Shown: piece by piece, positions 34,928-48,137 of the stretch
Position numbering within the stretch: position 1 is the stretch's first letter
Layout: the number at the start of each line of letters is the position of its first letter
Assembly (NCBI GenBank): GCA_016081115.2
Contig: CM071931.1
Coordinates: 19,010,317-19,074,316, forward strand
DNA: 64,000 nucleotides
Reading direction: 5' to 3'
From: Rehmannia glutinosa
Taxonomy: Eukaryota > Streptophyta > Magnoliopsida > Lamiales > Orobanchaceae
Position numbers and translations under genes: made by a program
Notes under the pieces: generated by a model
What the model was told of the DNA's origin: nothing
What the model saw: only the letters and a program-made list of their open reading frames with translations
Databases searched by the model: none

Positions 34928-37900
34928 TCAGCAAGGCTTGATTTCAAACCCAATGCTCAAAAGCGTTCTTGCCGATTCAGATGCTTTTTCACCAACCACG
35001 TTATTCAGGGGCTCACCCGTCAATTCGCCTTCTTTGTCCACCGACCATTGTGTTTGACTCTTACGCGATTGTTTTGTTCTATTTTGCAAATCGTCCGCAA
35101 TAGCGCTCTTTGGGGAATGACGTTTCCTTGGTACAGGTATGTCGTGATCATGTACTCCCTTGTACGTTATTACTACAGCACTCACGTTATCAACGGCCCT
35201 CTCAATGTGCTTTCGAACGGGACATCCAGCTGATGTGCATCTGTAGTAGTTCCTGAAAATTCGTACACACGGTAATCTGGACACATTAGATTGATTACTT
35301 ATGCATAGGAGTGTCAATTTGGGTCATTGGATCGGGTTCGTGTTTGGTTTCGGGTTATGCTCAAAATACATCGAAAATCAAGTAAAAGATAAAACAACTA
35401 CGTTTTAGACAAATTGGTAACTTTGTGTCAGATTCGTGTTAGTCGTGTTCGGGTCGGATTCGTGTTTCTCTCAGTAACTTCAAGTAGGGTTCGTGTCGGG
35501 TCAAGGATTGTCACCCCTACTTCTGCATAAATAGATTTAAGAATTCTGGGTAAGGAGAAAAGAGAAAATCTGCTCAAAAGTTGAGAAGTTCTTCACAGAG
35601 TTATGGTCCACTTTTGTTTGCAAAAAACTCTCCAGGTTATAATGGCCGAGAGTTGAAGGGCCATCAATTAATTAAATATTAACACATTGCCATAATAGCA
35701 GTCTTGTATGTTTATTGTTGTTGAAGTGAGAACAACATAGTGGATCTGGAAAATTCACTTGTTACAACAAATCATCTGTTGTGAATTAGTTGTGCATGCA
35801 TGTGACTTCACAGCAACATTTTTGATAAACAGTTTCAGTACAGTTTCTTCTCCACCAGTTTCGATTTTAACATGAAATGAATTCCACGGAATCAACACTC
35901 CGAAAGCAAGAGTAATCTTTTTTTTCCTCAGAGACGCGAAGGTCAAAAATCAATAGAAGTTCAACATTCTGCAATTTAATTCGCCAAGATCTATAGGTTG
36001 AAAATCAAGTACTGTATAAAAATATGGCCACCTCTTTACTAATAAGTCTAAGAAGAGGAAATGTATACGAAATCAGTATGGATGTGATAATAAGATGCAG
36101 CTGATCGTTAATTGCATCTCACACCATTTCATTTTACCTACTGGTAAATTTCATTAGTTAATTAGTAGCACATAGTGACAGCACAAAAGTACATATGTCT
36201 AGAAACCATGTATCTATAGGGAAACATATTACTAACGTTAGCACACTGATGGACACCGTGTTCTTTCAATGAGGTTGCAGGTTCAAAATTCAGCTGACAC
36301 TATTTTGAAATGAGAAATAATTCACAAATCGTAAATATTTATACTATGCACATGAAATGATCAATCACATGTGTCAGTGAATTGATCTTATATAAAAATT
36401 AGCAACGGTTAAAAAGTTGAGCTTCTCTTTAGAAAGCTGTAAATTTTAGAGGATGTTACTTTCAAGAAAATTACAGTTTCTTCTGGCATCCGAAAATGTG
36501 TTAGAATAGGCCATCGCTACGAAAACTATCCTAATTTTCCATGAAAATGGAACAGTTATCAGATACATATAATTGAACTAACGTGTAATGACTTATGTAT
36601 CCTAAAGTGCAAGCTCCATGAGATATAAACTCTCCAGCATTGGGTAGAATCTCAAATGTTTCATAATCCTCCAGCAGTGACCCCTCCTCAATATAAGAAA
36701 AATCACTGAACATGATCTTATAAAAAAGAATTCCTAATATACTAGGGTGTAATGGCAGTTGGATTTCATACTCCTCAAATGAGTAAGAGCATATAAGAAA
36801 TCAGGAAAAAACAGGGAAAAAGTACACACATGTTTTAATAGAAAAGGATAGTGCACAACTAGTCCGTGCAGTGGCTCCACTCTCCAGGGTCTTCCGTTGG
36901 TGTCGCTGGACATGACAACCACCACTTCAGTTCCATTGATCAAGCAGTCATCATGTCTACGATGAGGTCCTAACTTTACAATATATGCTTCCTCCAGTTC
37001 AGCAACAATAATCTTACTCTGTCAATTTGAAATTTTTCGTTCTTTGTTTAGGGTGATTAGTTTGTACATGTTTTTACCAGGCATCCATAAAAACCAATAG
37101 AAAATTATGGCCTTGTTTGTTTATGTTTCCAATGGTCTCTTTCCAGTTTCCAACTATACATAAAAGTGGAATCATGTTTGTTCATAAAATTTCCAATGGA
37201 AATCATCATTTTCATTTTCTATTTTTCACATAAAATAACATCTCAAACCTATAATTTCTAATCTCAAACATATACACTACCCTACATCACTCATCATTAC
37301 TTATCAATCACTATTCTCATATTTTAACCCAATTATATATGTGGGACCCACCATTATCAACTTTATCTACTCAAAATATTACTATTTTTAAATTATAACT
37401 ATCTAATGGGACCCACCAACTATAATCTTACAAATATAATATTATATATTCAAATTAAAATATTGAAGTGGACCCCACCACTACCAACTTTTCAATTATT
37501 ATATACATAAAATAATATTTCAAAACTACTCAAACCAAACACAATCTCATTTTCAACCCTACATAAAACACATTTCAATTCATTCATCCAAACACAATCC
37601 CAATTTCCACACGAAAACCAATAAATTCTCAAAATTCTATTTCCAACTCTAGAAACTGGAAATGGACCATGGAAACATAAACAAACAGGCCCTATCATTC
37701 TATGTACAGTGATCAAGCAGTTTCATAACTTGAATTCTATAGCACCTTAAAACAACTTTAAGATTTCCTAGTTGCTCAACAATTGATAACTAAAATCATA
37801 GCAGTCTAAATACATTAGAATACAAGCATTCGGAAGAGCTCACACCAATTATAATCCATCTTTTCAGGTGAAGGAGACGGCGGTGGATATTGGATGGCAA

Positions 37901-40900
37901 CATTAATTATTTTTAGAATATTTCGATAGGAAAAAAAATGTTGAACTATTTGGTTTCTTTTAAGTTGTTTAAGTTATTAGTTTTTTTCAAGGTCATTAAT
38001 AATTGATTGGTTTAGACGATGGTTTAAATATTTTACCATGAATTACATTGCTTCCGCTACTATTGGATTAGTTTGCTTTATTTTTAAACAGGCTGTGTTC
38101 TTTTTCATTGTTAAAAATTAAATGCATGCTTGTTTATTTTATAGTAGAAATTCTAGGGCGTTCATCAAAAAATTGACATTGAAAGAGAAATAAAAGCACA
38201 TATTTCTGGATATGTGCAAGCAAAGTACTTCTTTTTCCCTTCTCTTGTTACATTCCATTTTTTGGGGGCTTGGGTGATGTAATTAGTAATAATTGCAACC
38301 AGTTGTGCACATCAGTTCATAATCCTTCCTGATTTGAACATGGACCTTAATTAAGGTACCAAAATCTCATAATATGAAGTCATCTTGAGAGAACCACAAA
38401 TAGATATAGACTGCTAAAAATGAATAGTGAAAAAACTATTTGGAATTACTGATGGACCAGGTCGTGCCAAAGGGAAGATGTCGAGGCCACAACTATATGA
38501 TGAATATAACATTCAGGTTTTTGGTGGCTCCTAAAAAAGCACAGTCAGATCAATGAATTTAATAAATTTAAGCCAACTCAAGAGTCAGTCATGTCGTGTA
38601 ACACTGAAAACTAGGAGTATACCTTGGATGAGGATTACCCTTCACCATTTTCTGTCCATACTTGCGCCATCTGTAGCCATCTCCGGATATTCCCACATCA
38701 CCAGCTGCATGAACAACATATTTAGGTTTCTTTCCAGGTTTAGAATTGGACCCCAGTTCACCTATGGAATTTCTCTTTTGCCTGGTAAATTTTAGGATGA
38801 AAAAGTATTAGAATTATCTGGTAATGACTCCCAATATGGAAATATCATAATATGAAAATGGTTGACCATCAACATAATTAGCAACATGCCTTTTTTTACA
38901 TTCAGGTCCATCAACATACTCCTCCATATTAATTTCTGTGGTCTCATCAGAATCACTTGACTCCTGTTTTTTTGTCTCAGGTATCTCCTCATTTTCTAGT
39001 AAAGGTTGTTTCGACGGATTAGCTTGTACTTGATCGTTAATACATCTCGCTGGATGAGTTGCATCATTACTCCCATTTACTGGCACAATTGGTAGCGCGG
39101 GTTTATTTTCTCTAGTGCAATTTACTTTCTGGGGAGGATCATGATTGTGGTGACTTCTATAAACTGTTTCTATGAGACGGTTAGAACGATCAGAGCACTC
39201 AATTTTCTTGGCATAACAGTCGGAGAATGTGCATCTGTAATAGCTCCGAGAACCTTCTGGACTCTTCACTTGCTTTTGACCATACTTTCGCCAATTGTAC
39301 CCATCAGGAGTTTTCAGCATAGGCCCAACAGATAAAGGTTTTGGGTCTGGAGAATTCTGCTTGTCCTGTTCTGTAAGGCGTACCTTGTTCTCATTCTCTA
39401 CTGGATGCAATTTTTGTTTTGCTGGGGATGGATTTGGGATGGAGGAAATAGACTTTGTAACAGATGTTGGTGACACCTCCAACTTGGAGGGACCAACAGG
39501 TACCTGTATCTGAACCTCTGTAGATGCACCAGTAATAACTTTCAATGATTTGTCGTGCTCTGCTCTTACTTGATCCTGTGGTAATAATAAAACAAGATGA
39601 AATAAAAAATGTCAAGTTGAAGTGATATTATCCGAGATACACTATAGTGCTGTTACTTCAAAAATGTATAAATTAAAATTGAACACGCACAAAAGTTTGA
39701 GCACTATCATCAGCCTAGAGTATGACCAACAATCAACAAAAAATTTCAAAGATGTGAACAATGATCAGGTTTAGCGAAGTCGGCTGCTGCGAAAGCAAGT
39801 GCTGTGAAAAAAATATGCAAAGAGTATACAGATGATTTATTGATTCACTTCAGTATCAAAAGATCTGACTAAATGAATAGCCATTTCTGCAATTAAATTT
39901 TTACTCAAACGGATAGTAATTTGACTTGAATATGAATAGTCATAACTTAATTCTCAAAGGAAAAAATTTACTGGTACTACTTATTGCAGCAAAAGCCGGA
40001 CAGATGGGTTTACATAAATTTCAAGGCAACTATACTGTAGTGTGTGAGAACTCTTAAGGCAATTCGCAGCAAATATAAATATATATAAAAAGCATAGAGT
40101 TAAAAGGTGGATACCATCAATCTGTATAATGTGCAAATCAACTGGTTGTATTATCTCATATTGATTTCCAACTAAAGAAAACCTGCTCTGGGAACTAACC
40201 AATAATCAAAATTGCATCATCCAGTACATCTTCCTGCCGTGAGTCAAAGTCAGGAAAACCAATACCAGGATAGGAAATGGTGCCCCAGCCTGGCTTTGAA
40301 GTTTTTATTGTACAGTTTAAAATCCTTGTGATACTAAAAGGAATTCTATTTTGCTTCAACTTAAGCTTTATAAAACTTGGGTAAATTTCCCTAATTAAGA
40401 GTGCATAGGCAGACTCACTTAAACATGCAAAACCAGAAATCCTATTTGACCAAATTATAAAAATTAAATGCTACTAAAAGTCTAGACACTTTCAGTATTT
40501 TCTTAATTCCAACTCAAGTTCCATACAAGGCTTAGATAAGAAACAAAAACAATAATTTCATAACAGCAATAAAAACCATAAGATAAAGACAGCAAATAAA
40601 AAAGGTAGCCTATTTTCGTGTTTCCTACATTATTATGGACAGTTACAACAATCGAAGCAACGTCAAAAAAACTCAGAGAGTGTCACGAGTGAAATCCCAA
40701 CCTTCGATTCTTCAGCCGACTGTAGTGGTTGCAGAGAGTATTCCACTGGAACCTCTGCGACAATTAGAATTCAACAAAATCAATTCACCATTTTTACAAG
40801 ACTCTTTACCGTCAATAGACATGCAAATATTCACATTCAAAAATCATCCGCCGTGTGAAAATTGATTGCATATGATTTCTGTTCACTACAACAAAACACG

Positions 40901-41242
40901 AAAAAAAAAAAAAAAAACAGGCACACAACACACAAAGAGCATGAAAGGAGGAGCTGTAAAAATACCGGACAAAAAGTGGGAGGATTCATCAAAATCGGCC
41001 GGGAAATCACCCTCGGACAGCTGTACGGAGGTTAGGGTTTTTGATTTAGAAGCTTTTGATTCTCCTCTTGAACTGTTCCCAACTGCACAATCACTCCTAC
41101 TATCACTACTCACGCGCCTTTGTTCATCATTATTCTCCATCTTTTCATCTCGAAATTCTTCTTCTCCCTCGACTGGTGACTTGCAATTCTCGTTTTCAGT
41201 TTCCTGAAGAGCTTCGAAGTTCCGATTGCTCTCTTCTTCCAT
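34928..41242 (-). CDS. WRKY32: Group I WRKY transcription factor, WRKY32-like, 5 exons
   Basis: Coding exons in transcript order are 41242-40966, 40754-40702, 39575-38890, 38781-38623 and 35252-34928; together they give 499 residues in one frame. The N-terminal WRKY domain (DGYNWRKYGQKQVKSPEGS, then CTFSDC and an HNH zinc ligand pair) is in exon 3. The C-terminal domain (DGYRWRKYGQKMVKGNPHP) spans exons 4-5 and is split by an intron at the Arg before NYYRC, as in other WRKY genes. Two WRKY domains with C-C-H-H fingers define group I, which bind W-box DNA (TTGACY) in the nucleus. The end SARTLLSIGFEIKPC resembles AtWRKY32. An acidic Ser/Glu-rich N-terminus precedes the domains. Intron 3 appears to use a GC donor. 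Intron 4 is 3.37 kb and holds two transposons. Upstream start codons were not found. Confidence 0.94.
35306..35519. mobile_element. hAT-type miniature element in WRKY intron 4
   Basis: The ends TAGGAGTGTCAATTT and GATTGTCACCCCTA are inverted. The flanks CTTATGCA (35298-35305) and CTTCTGCA (35520-35527) match at 7 of 8 bases. The interior has repeated TTCGTGT/GGGTTCGTGT words. It is the same family type as the element at 57091. Confidence 0.78.
36531..37020 (-). other. Unidentified coding-like stretches in WRKY intron 4
   Basis: Two open stretches on the minus strand have protein-like composition: about 37014-36860 (KIIVAELEEAYIVKLGPH, then a block with NGRPWRVEPLHG) and 36713-36575 (SYIEEGSLLEDYETFEILPN). 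An AG lies just before the first. I do not recognise the protein. They may be remnants of a gene copied into the intron, or an unrecognised alternative exon pair. Confidence 0.35.
37109..37692. mobile_element. Tourist-like miniature element in WRKY intron 4, 584 bp
   Basis: The inverted ends GGCCTTGTTTGTTTATG and CATAAACAAACAGGCCC pair over about 40 bases, including TTTCCAGTTTC. Both flanks show TAT next to the ends, a 3-bp duplication. GGCCTTGTTTG-type ends and a 3-bp duplication fit PIF/Harbinger (Tourist) elements, though TAT is not the usual TTA/TAA. The core has repeated GGGACCCACC words. Confidence 0.72.
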
Positions 41243-42780
41243 GGCGGATTCCTACACACGCAGTCAGTGTGTAAGTGCGTGCTTTTGTGACTGACAAGTA
41301 ATTAATAAAGCTATTCATTTCTTTTTCAAAGAACCATTTTAATAGTAATCATTATAATTTCTGTGTGCGGATTCTCCTTTTGGAACACTCTGCTGCGTAC
41401 CTGAAATACTGGAACTACCCTTACTTAAAAGCGATATTTACGGATGATTAAGACGTAAGCTGAAAGAACTCGGGGTGTAGATTAGTCATTTTGATAATGC
41501 GGAAGGTTGTGAGTGGAGTGGCGAGATCCGTTTTGGAGTGGCATTAGGGATAATTTAATAATAATTTTAACGTCCGAATCAGAATTTTTTTTATGAAACC
41601 GGACATTTATTCCGGTTTGGATTTTCCGTATGGGTTTTACTTTTATTTTATGCGTTGCTGTTGACTTCTATTGACTCCGGGTCCATGTGTACATTTCCAG
41701 AAATGCCCTTGGCCTTGGGGATTAAACTTTAAAATAAATTGTCATATAAATAAATACTTAAAGAAAAATCGATATAAAATTTCTTTACACAAAGTCGAAT
41801 AAATAATATTATATAATTATTTTTTAACATTGTAATTATAGACGGAGTTTTGTAATAAATGTATACATTTGTAAACATGAAATATTTTACTATCCAATTA
41901 AAAGATCTTATTATCACATGTTTTCTCTATTGAAAAATGAATATTTCATTGGGTATAACTTCAGAAAACTGCATCTCTATATTCATTCTGCCATTTTCTT
42001 TGAGAAAGTTTGATATTACAAAACTTTAAAAAATTGACTTTCTTTAGTTACTAATTCATTAATATAACTAAAAATAATTAAATCAACTGATTCATTATTA
42101 CAAAAACTAAAACACTATTTTTTTAAAAAAAAATAGTTTAATTTTAGACCTATGATAAATAATACTAGCAATAAGGTATGGTTGGTGTTGACCAGGTGAG
42201 TTTTTTGTGGCTTTGAATTGGTAAAACCAACATCCTAATATTGCCCTCTACTATAGTTGGGTTGGTGAGAGAGATTAGGTGGATTTTGTTTTGGCCCATT
42301 TGTACTATAATAGCGCCCATATAAGATAACATTTTCTTTAAAACAAACTTTATAAGATAATATTTATACTACACTTGGTGCACTATGAAAAAATCAAACT
42401 AGTTTTACATGACCCTTAAATTTTAGTAAGAGTGTCCTATAAATTGGAACATAATTTTCTACAAAAAGTAAAAAAGAAATTACTTCCAAAACATGGCCAG
42501 TCAAAAATCTGAAAATGTGGCAAAAAATCATGTAAAAGACATGATCACCTGAGAACTTGGAAGAAGAAAAACTTGATATAAGCAACACCAGAAAGGATAT
42601 TGAAGAAAAATAGCTAGAGATATCATCCTCACTTGTTCGGCACTTTTCGGGATTTATGTGACTTTTTTTTTTATGTTTAGATCTTGAGTTTTGATAAAGA
42701 AAAAGAAAACAAAAAAAGACAATAAATTTAAAATAGAATATATAAATGCTATCAAAGGAAAATACGTTCTATTAAACTCA
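41243..42780. other. WRKY upstream region
   Basis: It holds the presumed 5' UTR and promoter of the WRKY gene. No other gene is seen. AT content is high from 41700 on. Confidence 0.45.
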
Positions 42781-43024
42781 AGGATAATTACAAATATTAC
42801 CTTTGAGGTATAGCATAATTACCAAAAAAATTAAAAAATCATCACTTATCTTTCAAAATTACAAAATATCCTTTCACACATGCTTCAATTTTACAAATTA
42901 CACGATGAAAATTGGTGTTTGCAAAACAAATACAAACATCAAGGAGTATCTATAATTCTAAAAGACAACTGAATTTTTTTTGGTAATTAAACTAAACATT
43001 GTGGGTAGTTTCTGTAATTATCCC
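42781..43024. mobile_element. Miniature element of the GGGATAATTAC family
   Basis: AGGATAATTACA at the left pairs with TGTAATTATCCC at the right. Flanking 9-mers TTAAACTCA and TTAAAGTTA match at 6 of 9 positions. Interior order matches the copy at 7794. Confidence 0.65.
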
Positions 43025-43344
43025 TTAAAGTTATGAAACAAAGAATACCATCTTGACTCCTCATCTTGATGAAGGTTAGAATGGTGGCAAAAACCAGATT
43101 GCAATCTCAATAATGCCACCTTGAGCATATTAAAGATGTCCACAAAGAAATTCTAACATAAACAACACAACAAAAATCGATACGAAATACCATAGGTCTA
43201 TATATGAGTTATTGCTGAGCGTTCAGCGCCATTACCGTTCTGTATCAGTTTCACCCATCAAAAAGCCAGATAAAGTTTAACGAAACACACAACGGACCAT
43301 TGTAGTAGAAACATTTATAAATATTGCGATGATAAGCAACATAT

Positions 43345-46300
43345 TTAATTCTTAGGACCGATGTCTTTAAGGGCACATATCTGCTCTTCTCCCATTGCAG
43401 ACATGACAGACACCACGAGGTCCTTCCCTTGCTCGAACCCATCTTTAATCTGTATGCGATGAAAAACATAAGTTCGACACTTAGGACATCAAAAAATCGA
43501 GTTTTAAATGGAGAAAGTAGTAAATATAATCTACTAACCTGGCTAAGAAGACTTTCGTCAGTAGGAAGCCTCAGATCATCTTTGGTGTTGCCGTTTTCAG
43601 TCAGAAGAGAAACCTACAACTCAGAAATCAACAGGCTCAAGACTTCCAACACGACAATAGATATCAACTAGCCTCTATGTTGAGAGTAGAAAGTTGCAAT
43701 CCAGGTTAAGGGAGTGTTTGCAAAAACTTCTGCTTTTAAAAAAAAGTGATTTATTGTAGTACAAGTGAAAATTAGTTGAGAATCAGTAGTTGGTAGAGTT
43801 TGCAGATAGAAGCTGAAAGCTGATTAAGAGTATTTGGTGAATAAATTGTAGAAGTGCTTTTACATGTTTGAAAATGAAACCAGAACTAGAATCACAAATC
43901 TAAAGCATCATTCCTTTGCTTTTAGATTCTGATTAAATTATAGAGAATCAGAAGCAAAAGTTGACATTTGAAATCACCAAATAACTACTTTTCTTGATAT
44001 GCCCCACCTATTCAGCTTCTCGTATGGAGATTTCTATAAGAATGCATGATTAGAGTTCTGAAAACCCCAGATTCAATGGAGAAGTTATAAAACATGAACA
44101 AATGAATCAACGAGTTGCACTTTGCAACAAAAACATCAATTTTGACTTTGGCTTGGTTTTCCACCTACTGTAGCAGGGCCAGGAATCATACGTTCCCCGA
44201 ACGATTTCTTACTAGCAAAATGGTTAGTATGTGATATGCAATAATTATTGCAGTTTAGGAAGTTATCTCTCCTTGCAATTAAAGATTTATTCTCAATCAA
44301 TTTTAGTAACAAAATTTGAAAGAAAGAAACAATATTTTAAATAAAAATGTAAAGTATGTCTGGAATAACATCTTTAATCCTGTATGAGCTGAGTAATATG
44401 AAACATCAGAAATGATGTTTGATGTAGGACACAAAAAGCAGCCAATATAACAAAACCAAAGTGAGGCAACTAACTATTAATTAGACTGACAGCAAGATGA
44501 CTTTTAACTTCAATATCTAAATGACGCCTTGATAATGGGCTTGAGCCCAAAAAGGTTAAGAATTTGAAAATTAACAGATATATAGTAGTCTTAAATTTAT
44601 ATTGGATAGGTAATATGATCAAAGTTGTTTAAGCATTGTGTAGTGAAAGCAACTTACAAAACCATCTTCAGAGATGTCAATCAGCTGGTAATCAGTACGA
44701 TTAACATGAGGCACCTGAGACAACATTCCAGAACAACATCAGCAAAAACCTTATTTGTATTGACAACGACAACTGCCCTGGACAAACATAGAAAGAATAA
44801 AGGACGAAAAATAAATAAAAATAATAATAAACAAACACATTACATCACAATTGTGGGAGGATGGGACAATATCTTCAAGCTTTTTGCCATTGAATATGTC
44901 GATTGCCACAAAGTGACACTTGGCATGCCCATGCTTGCCAGTTTTCGAGGTGGAGACTTCAACGACCTATTCAAGTATAAAACGACAATTATATGGGTTT
45001 TCAGAGAAAATATTTGATGAAAAGGAAAGTTTTCAGGAATATAAATAGCTGTTTTACTAGACAACTATTACACTAGAACAAGACAACTTCGCCAAAGTAA
45101 CACCATGTTACTAAAACACTATTAAGAAAAATAGAAAATTATAAAGATTGACAATGCGACATAGCAGTACAAGCATATGCATCAAAGTGTAGGGCGCAGA
45201 ACACATCTACTAATTTAAGAAAGAAATTTTCCCTTGATGTAATAATACTATAACCATTCTCATCTGTCAATGTTCTTTTAAGAACTTGGTGTATTCTCAT
45301 TTGTTTTTCAAGAAATTTCCAATTTTGTGATTTAGCTTCCAACATGTATTTGTGCCTGAATTTTGTCAATTTCCGAAGCCTCCCCCGTCCTTCCATCCCC
45401 GTGAGAAAAAAACGATTCTCGACTTTATACATTTGAAACTCCAAAGGAGGCCGCCACAATTAAAATTCAAGAAGAACAAATATCCATAAAAGAGACACGT
45501 GATGTTCATAGAAATTAGACAAAAAAATAAAAATTCAATGAACACATTTAACTGGCTTTGGAAGATGCCAGTATTGTGCCTATCAACAGCCAAGTCAGCA
45601 CAATAAATATACTTTTTCAAAAACATAAATTTCTATAACTAATTTCATGCTTATCAGAAAGGACTATATCTACACCCCCTGCCATAGAATTTCAAAATTT
45701 CAACAAAATGAATAACAAGTTTCTGGATCCTAGAACAAATACTCTTACAACAAAGATGCTAATAGCCCAGAAAAGAGAAAAAAAAAAAAGGAATCTTAAA
45801 TATCACCGAAAGCAAAAAGAATTGTTAAGTATCCCATCAAATGCCTAAGAAGGTGAAGCTAATTTTAAGGAAAAACTTGAATACTGAAGTTACTGAAGAA
45901 GCAATTCCATGGAACCATATTTAACATCTAATGGTTGAGCCTTGGTAATGGGATGCATACAGTTTGCAGTAGATGGTTTACAATACTGCCACACTGGTAT
46001 ATTTACATCAATCATCTTCATACAAATAGACCAATTTTTTCCCATTTTCATCTTTCTCAAATTCCAATTTTTTTTAAGGTTAACGTGATCAATGTCATGC
46101 TAATGTAACTCAAATTGCATTGCCAATAAGTTGAATTAGTAAATATACATTATGTCAAGGATAACTATTACCCATTCAATAAAAAAAACAGATTACAGGC
46201 ACTTACTTTCAGAAAAAAACATGATTCTTATTAGATCCAAAATCTAAGAAAAAAGCATTCAAATTAATATAAAATCAAAAATTATAATCCTTTATTTACT

Positions 46301-46917
46301 CAAGCTACCCAGATTTGTGGGGACAGAGAGATAAGGGGAATTTCCAGAAACTAAAAATTGAAGCCTTTCTCGTTAAAAAAGAGAGAAAATAAACTGCACA
46401 AAACCCACCTCCACAAACAAAAGGAAAAGATGTCTTACGAATTGAAAACAAGAATGAACAAACTATAAAACGAAATATACCACAAATTTAAACCTATTCA
46501 CACACATAACTCCCTTCAAAATACCACATAAAATATAGCTCTGAGTAAATCAACAAAGAAATTTCTAAACACGAAACTTTACATACAATTAGGGCAGAAA
46601 AATAATGCTAAATAAAACAACAATTAACAAAAAAAAAAAAAAAAAACCCAAAAAGTACATCATGGAATAGATAAGACAACAATCGTTCAAGATCTGACTA
46701 AATTTACACAAACCGAGTTTGAATTTAACACCAAAATCCAATAAATCAAATCCCACAGAACAAAACAAAAAATAGAAAAAAAAAAAAAATAAACCTTGCA
46801 AGGTCTGCCCTTAATCACTATGTGACCATTCTTGCGGATAGTGCCAGCTTGTTGAGGGTAAGTCTTGGAGGCACCTGCATCGGCCTTCGACTCAAACTGA
46901 TGCTCCTCGTCCGACAT
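43345..46917 (-). CDS. eIF5A: Eukaryotic translation initiation factor 5A (eIF5A), 5 exons
   Basis: Coding exons in transcript order are 46917-46795, 44966-44844, 44714-44658, 43613-43539 and 43449-43345. They join in frame to a 160-residue protein, the normal length. The start MSDEEHQFESKADAGASKTY and the end LKDIGPKN are those of plant eIF5A. The hypusine loop SKTGKHGHAK is in exon 2; the modified Lys is residue 52 (44936-44934). The protein binds the ribosome and, once hypusinated by deoxyhypusine synthase and hydroxylase, helps elongation at difficult peptide bonds and termination. It acts in the cytosol. All borders are GT-AG. Intron 1 (1.8 kb) is AT-rich and lacks a recognisable gene. 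I see no frame damage. Confidence 0.97.
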
Positions 46918-47349
46918 CGTTCTCTGTGTCTCTCTCCTGACTTTTGTTTGTTGTTTTTTCAAGAGAGAATTTCCGACTTTTAGAGGATGGCAGGTAATGG
47001 GATAATATTACTACCTCTTTTGTTAATATATTATGATAAAATCATTTTTTTTAAAACAAAAATAATCTGGATATTCGAATCCCGGCCCACTTTCATCAAT
47101 ACCACTTCTCTAAATTAAAAAAATAAACAAATAAATAAGAAAAACACACACAACTCTTAAGTCTTATCACTACCACTTTTTTTTTTTTTTAGTTTTTAGT
47201 TTTTATTTTGCGTCATGAAATTCATTTTTATTTTCATTTTCTAATTCGTGTATAAGATAATTTTAATTTTACCAAAAAGAAAGAAAAAAGGACTAATGGA
47301 ATTAAGATTGAATACACATAGCAAGTAGGACATTGGATACTCATGAGAC
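46918..47349. other. eIF5A upstream region
   Basis: It contains the 5' UTR and presumed promoter of eIF5A. No other gene is seen; T-runs occur near 47180. Confidence 0.45.
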
Positions 47350-48137
47350 CAGTGACGAAGCTAGGAATTTTGTTTAGTGGGGCAAATAATGTTCTAAAAA
47401 TCTTTGTCTAGCCCCTTACTCTTTACTTAGGCTCCCTTTGTCCGCCTTCATTCATTTTTCTTCCGATTAGACAACGTCTAACCCCATCCAGACTCCGCTT
47501 AGGCGCTAGGCCTTAGTCTGCCTAACGCTTTTTAGAAAGGACCCAACTAACATCAAATAAAACTGAAAAAAAAAAATACATCAACTCTAAAAATAAAACT
47601 ATAAATAAATACCAATTTTGATAAAGTCATTGTATTAATTCAATTACATATTAATACTCATAAATAAATAAAAGAATATAATTACATCAATATATCATAA
47701 TTCATAACATTTGTTCTATCCTTCATATTTTGAAATAGTTGCACAATAGCTTCATTGATAAAATTTCGAAAAATATCTTTTTCAATTTGTGTTACAAAAT
47801 GATCATTCAATAATTCATCTCCAACATTGAATTTTTTAATGAGAATTTGATAATGAACCATAAATAATCCCCAAAGAGACATATAGAGACGCAAGAGAAT
47901 AATGAAAAAATTCGAGTTCAAGTTTATGGTAGAATAACAGAAAATGTTCAAAATTTTGAGAAAGAAAAAAAATGACCAAGACTCAAATTTTCAAGATTAA
48001 CAAATGGGAAGGGGAAAAGGAATGAAGGAAATGAAGACCTGGTTCTATTTTATCTATTTATTTAAGGTTAAAAATTGAAAATACCAAAATACCCCCTTTG
48101 TTTTCGAAATTTCAGGGGGCCCAATGCCCCCCATGGC
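47350..48137 (-). pseudogene. Remnant of a hAT transposon with transposase C-terminal fragment
   Basis: The left end CAGTGACGAAGCTAGGAATT resembles the CAGTGGCGGAGCCAGG end of plant hAT elements that encode TTF-finger/hAT-dimerisation transposases. On the minus strand, 47951-47682 reads LLNDHFVTQIEKDIF then FQNMKDR, much like the C-terminus of such transposases (WLND, IEKDIF, F-x-x-MK motifs). The rest of the transposase is missing, and the right end is cut by the next element. A small GC-rich miniature element is inserted at 47391-47538. Confidence 0.55.
47391..47538. mobile_element. Degraded copy of the GC-rich hAT miniature family
   Basis: It starts GTTCTAAAAATC and ends CGCTTTTTAGAAA, with the CTTAGGCGCTAGGCC core of the family. 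It lies inside the hAT remnant. No clean duplication remains. Confidence 0.6.

Noticed and set aside
45139..45459. 106-codon minus-strand open frame in eIF5A intron 1 (GRGRLRKLTKFRHKYML)
   Set aside because: It lies inside an intron, has no recognised domain and no homolog I know, and its length is not unusual for chance.
47682..47951. A host gene on the minus strand next to eIF5A
   Set aside because: The motifs match the tail of hAT transposases and the flanks look like a hAT end, so a separate host gene is unlikely.
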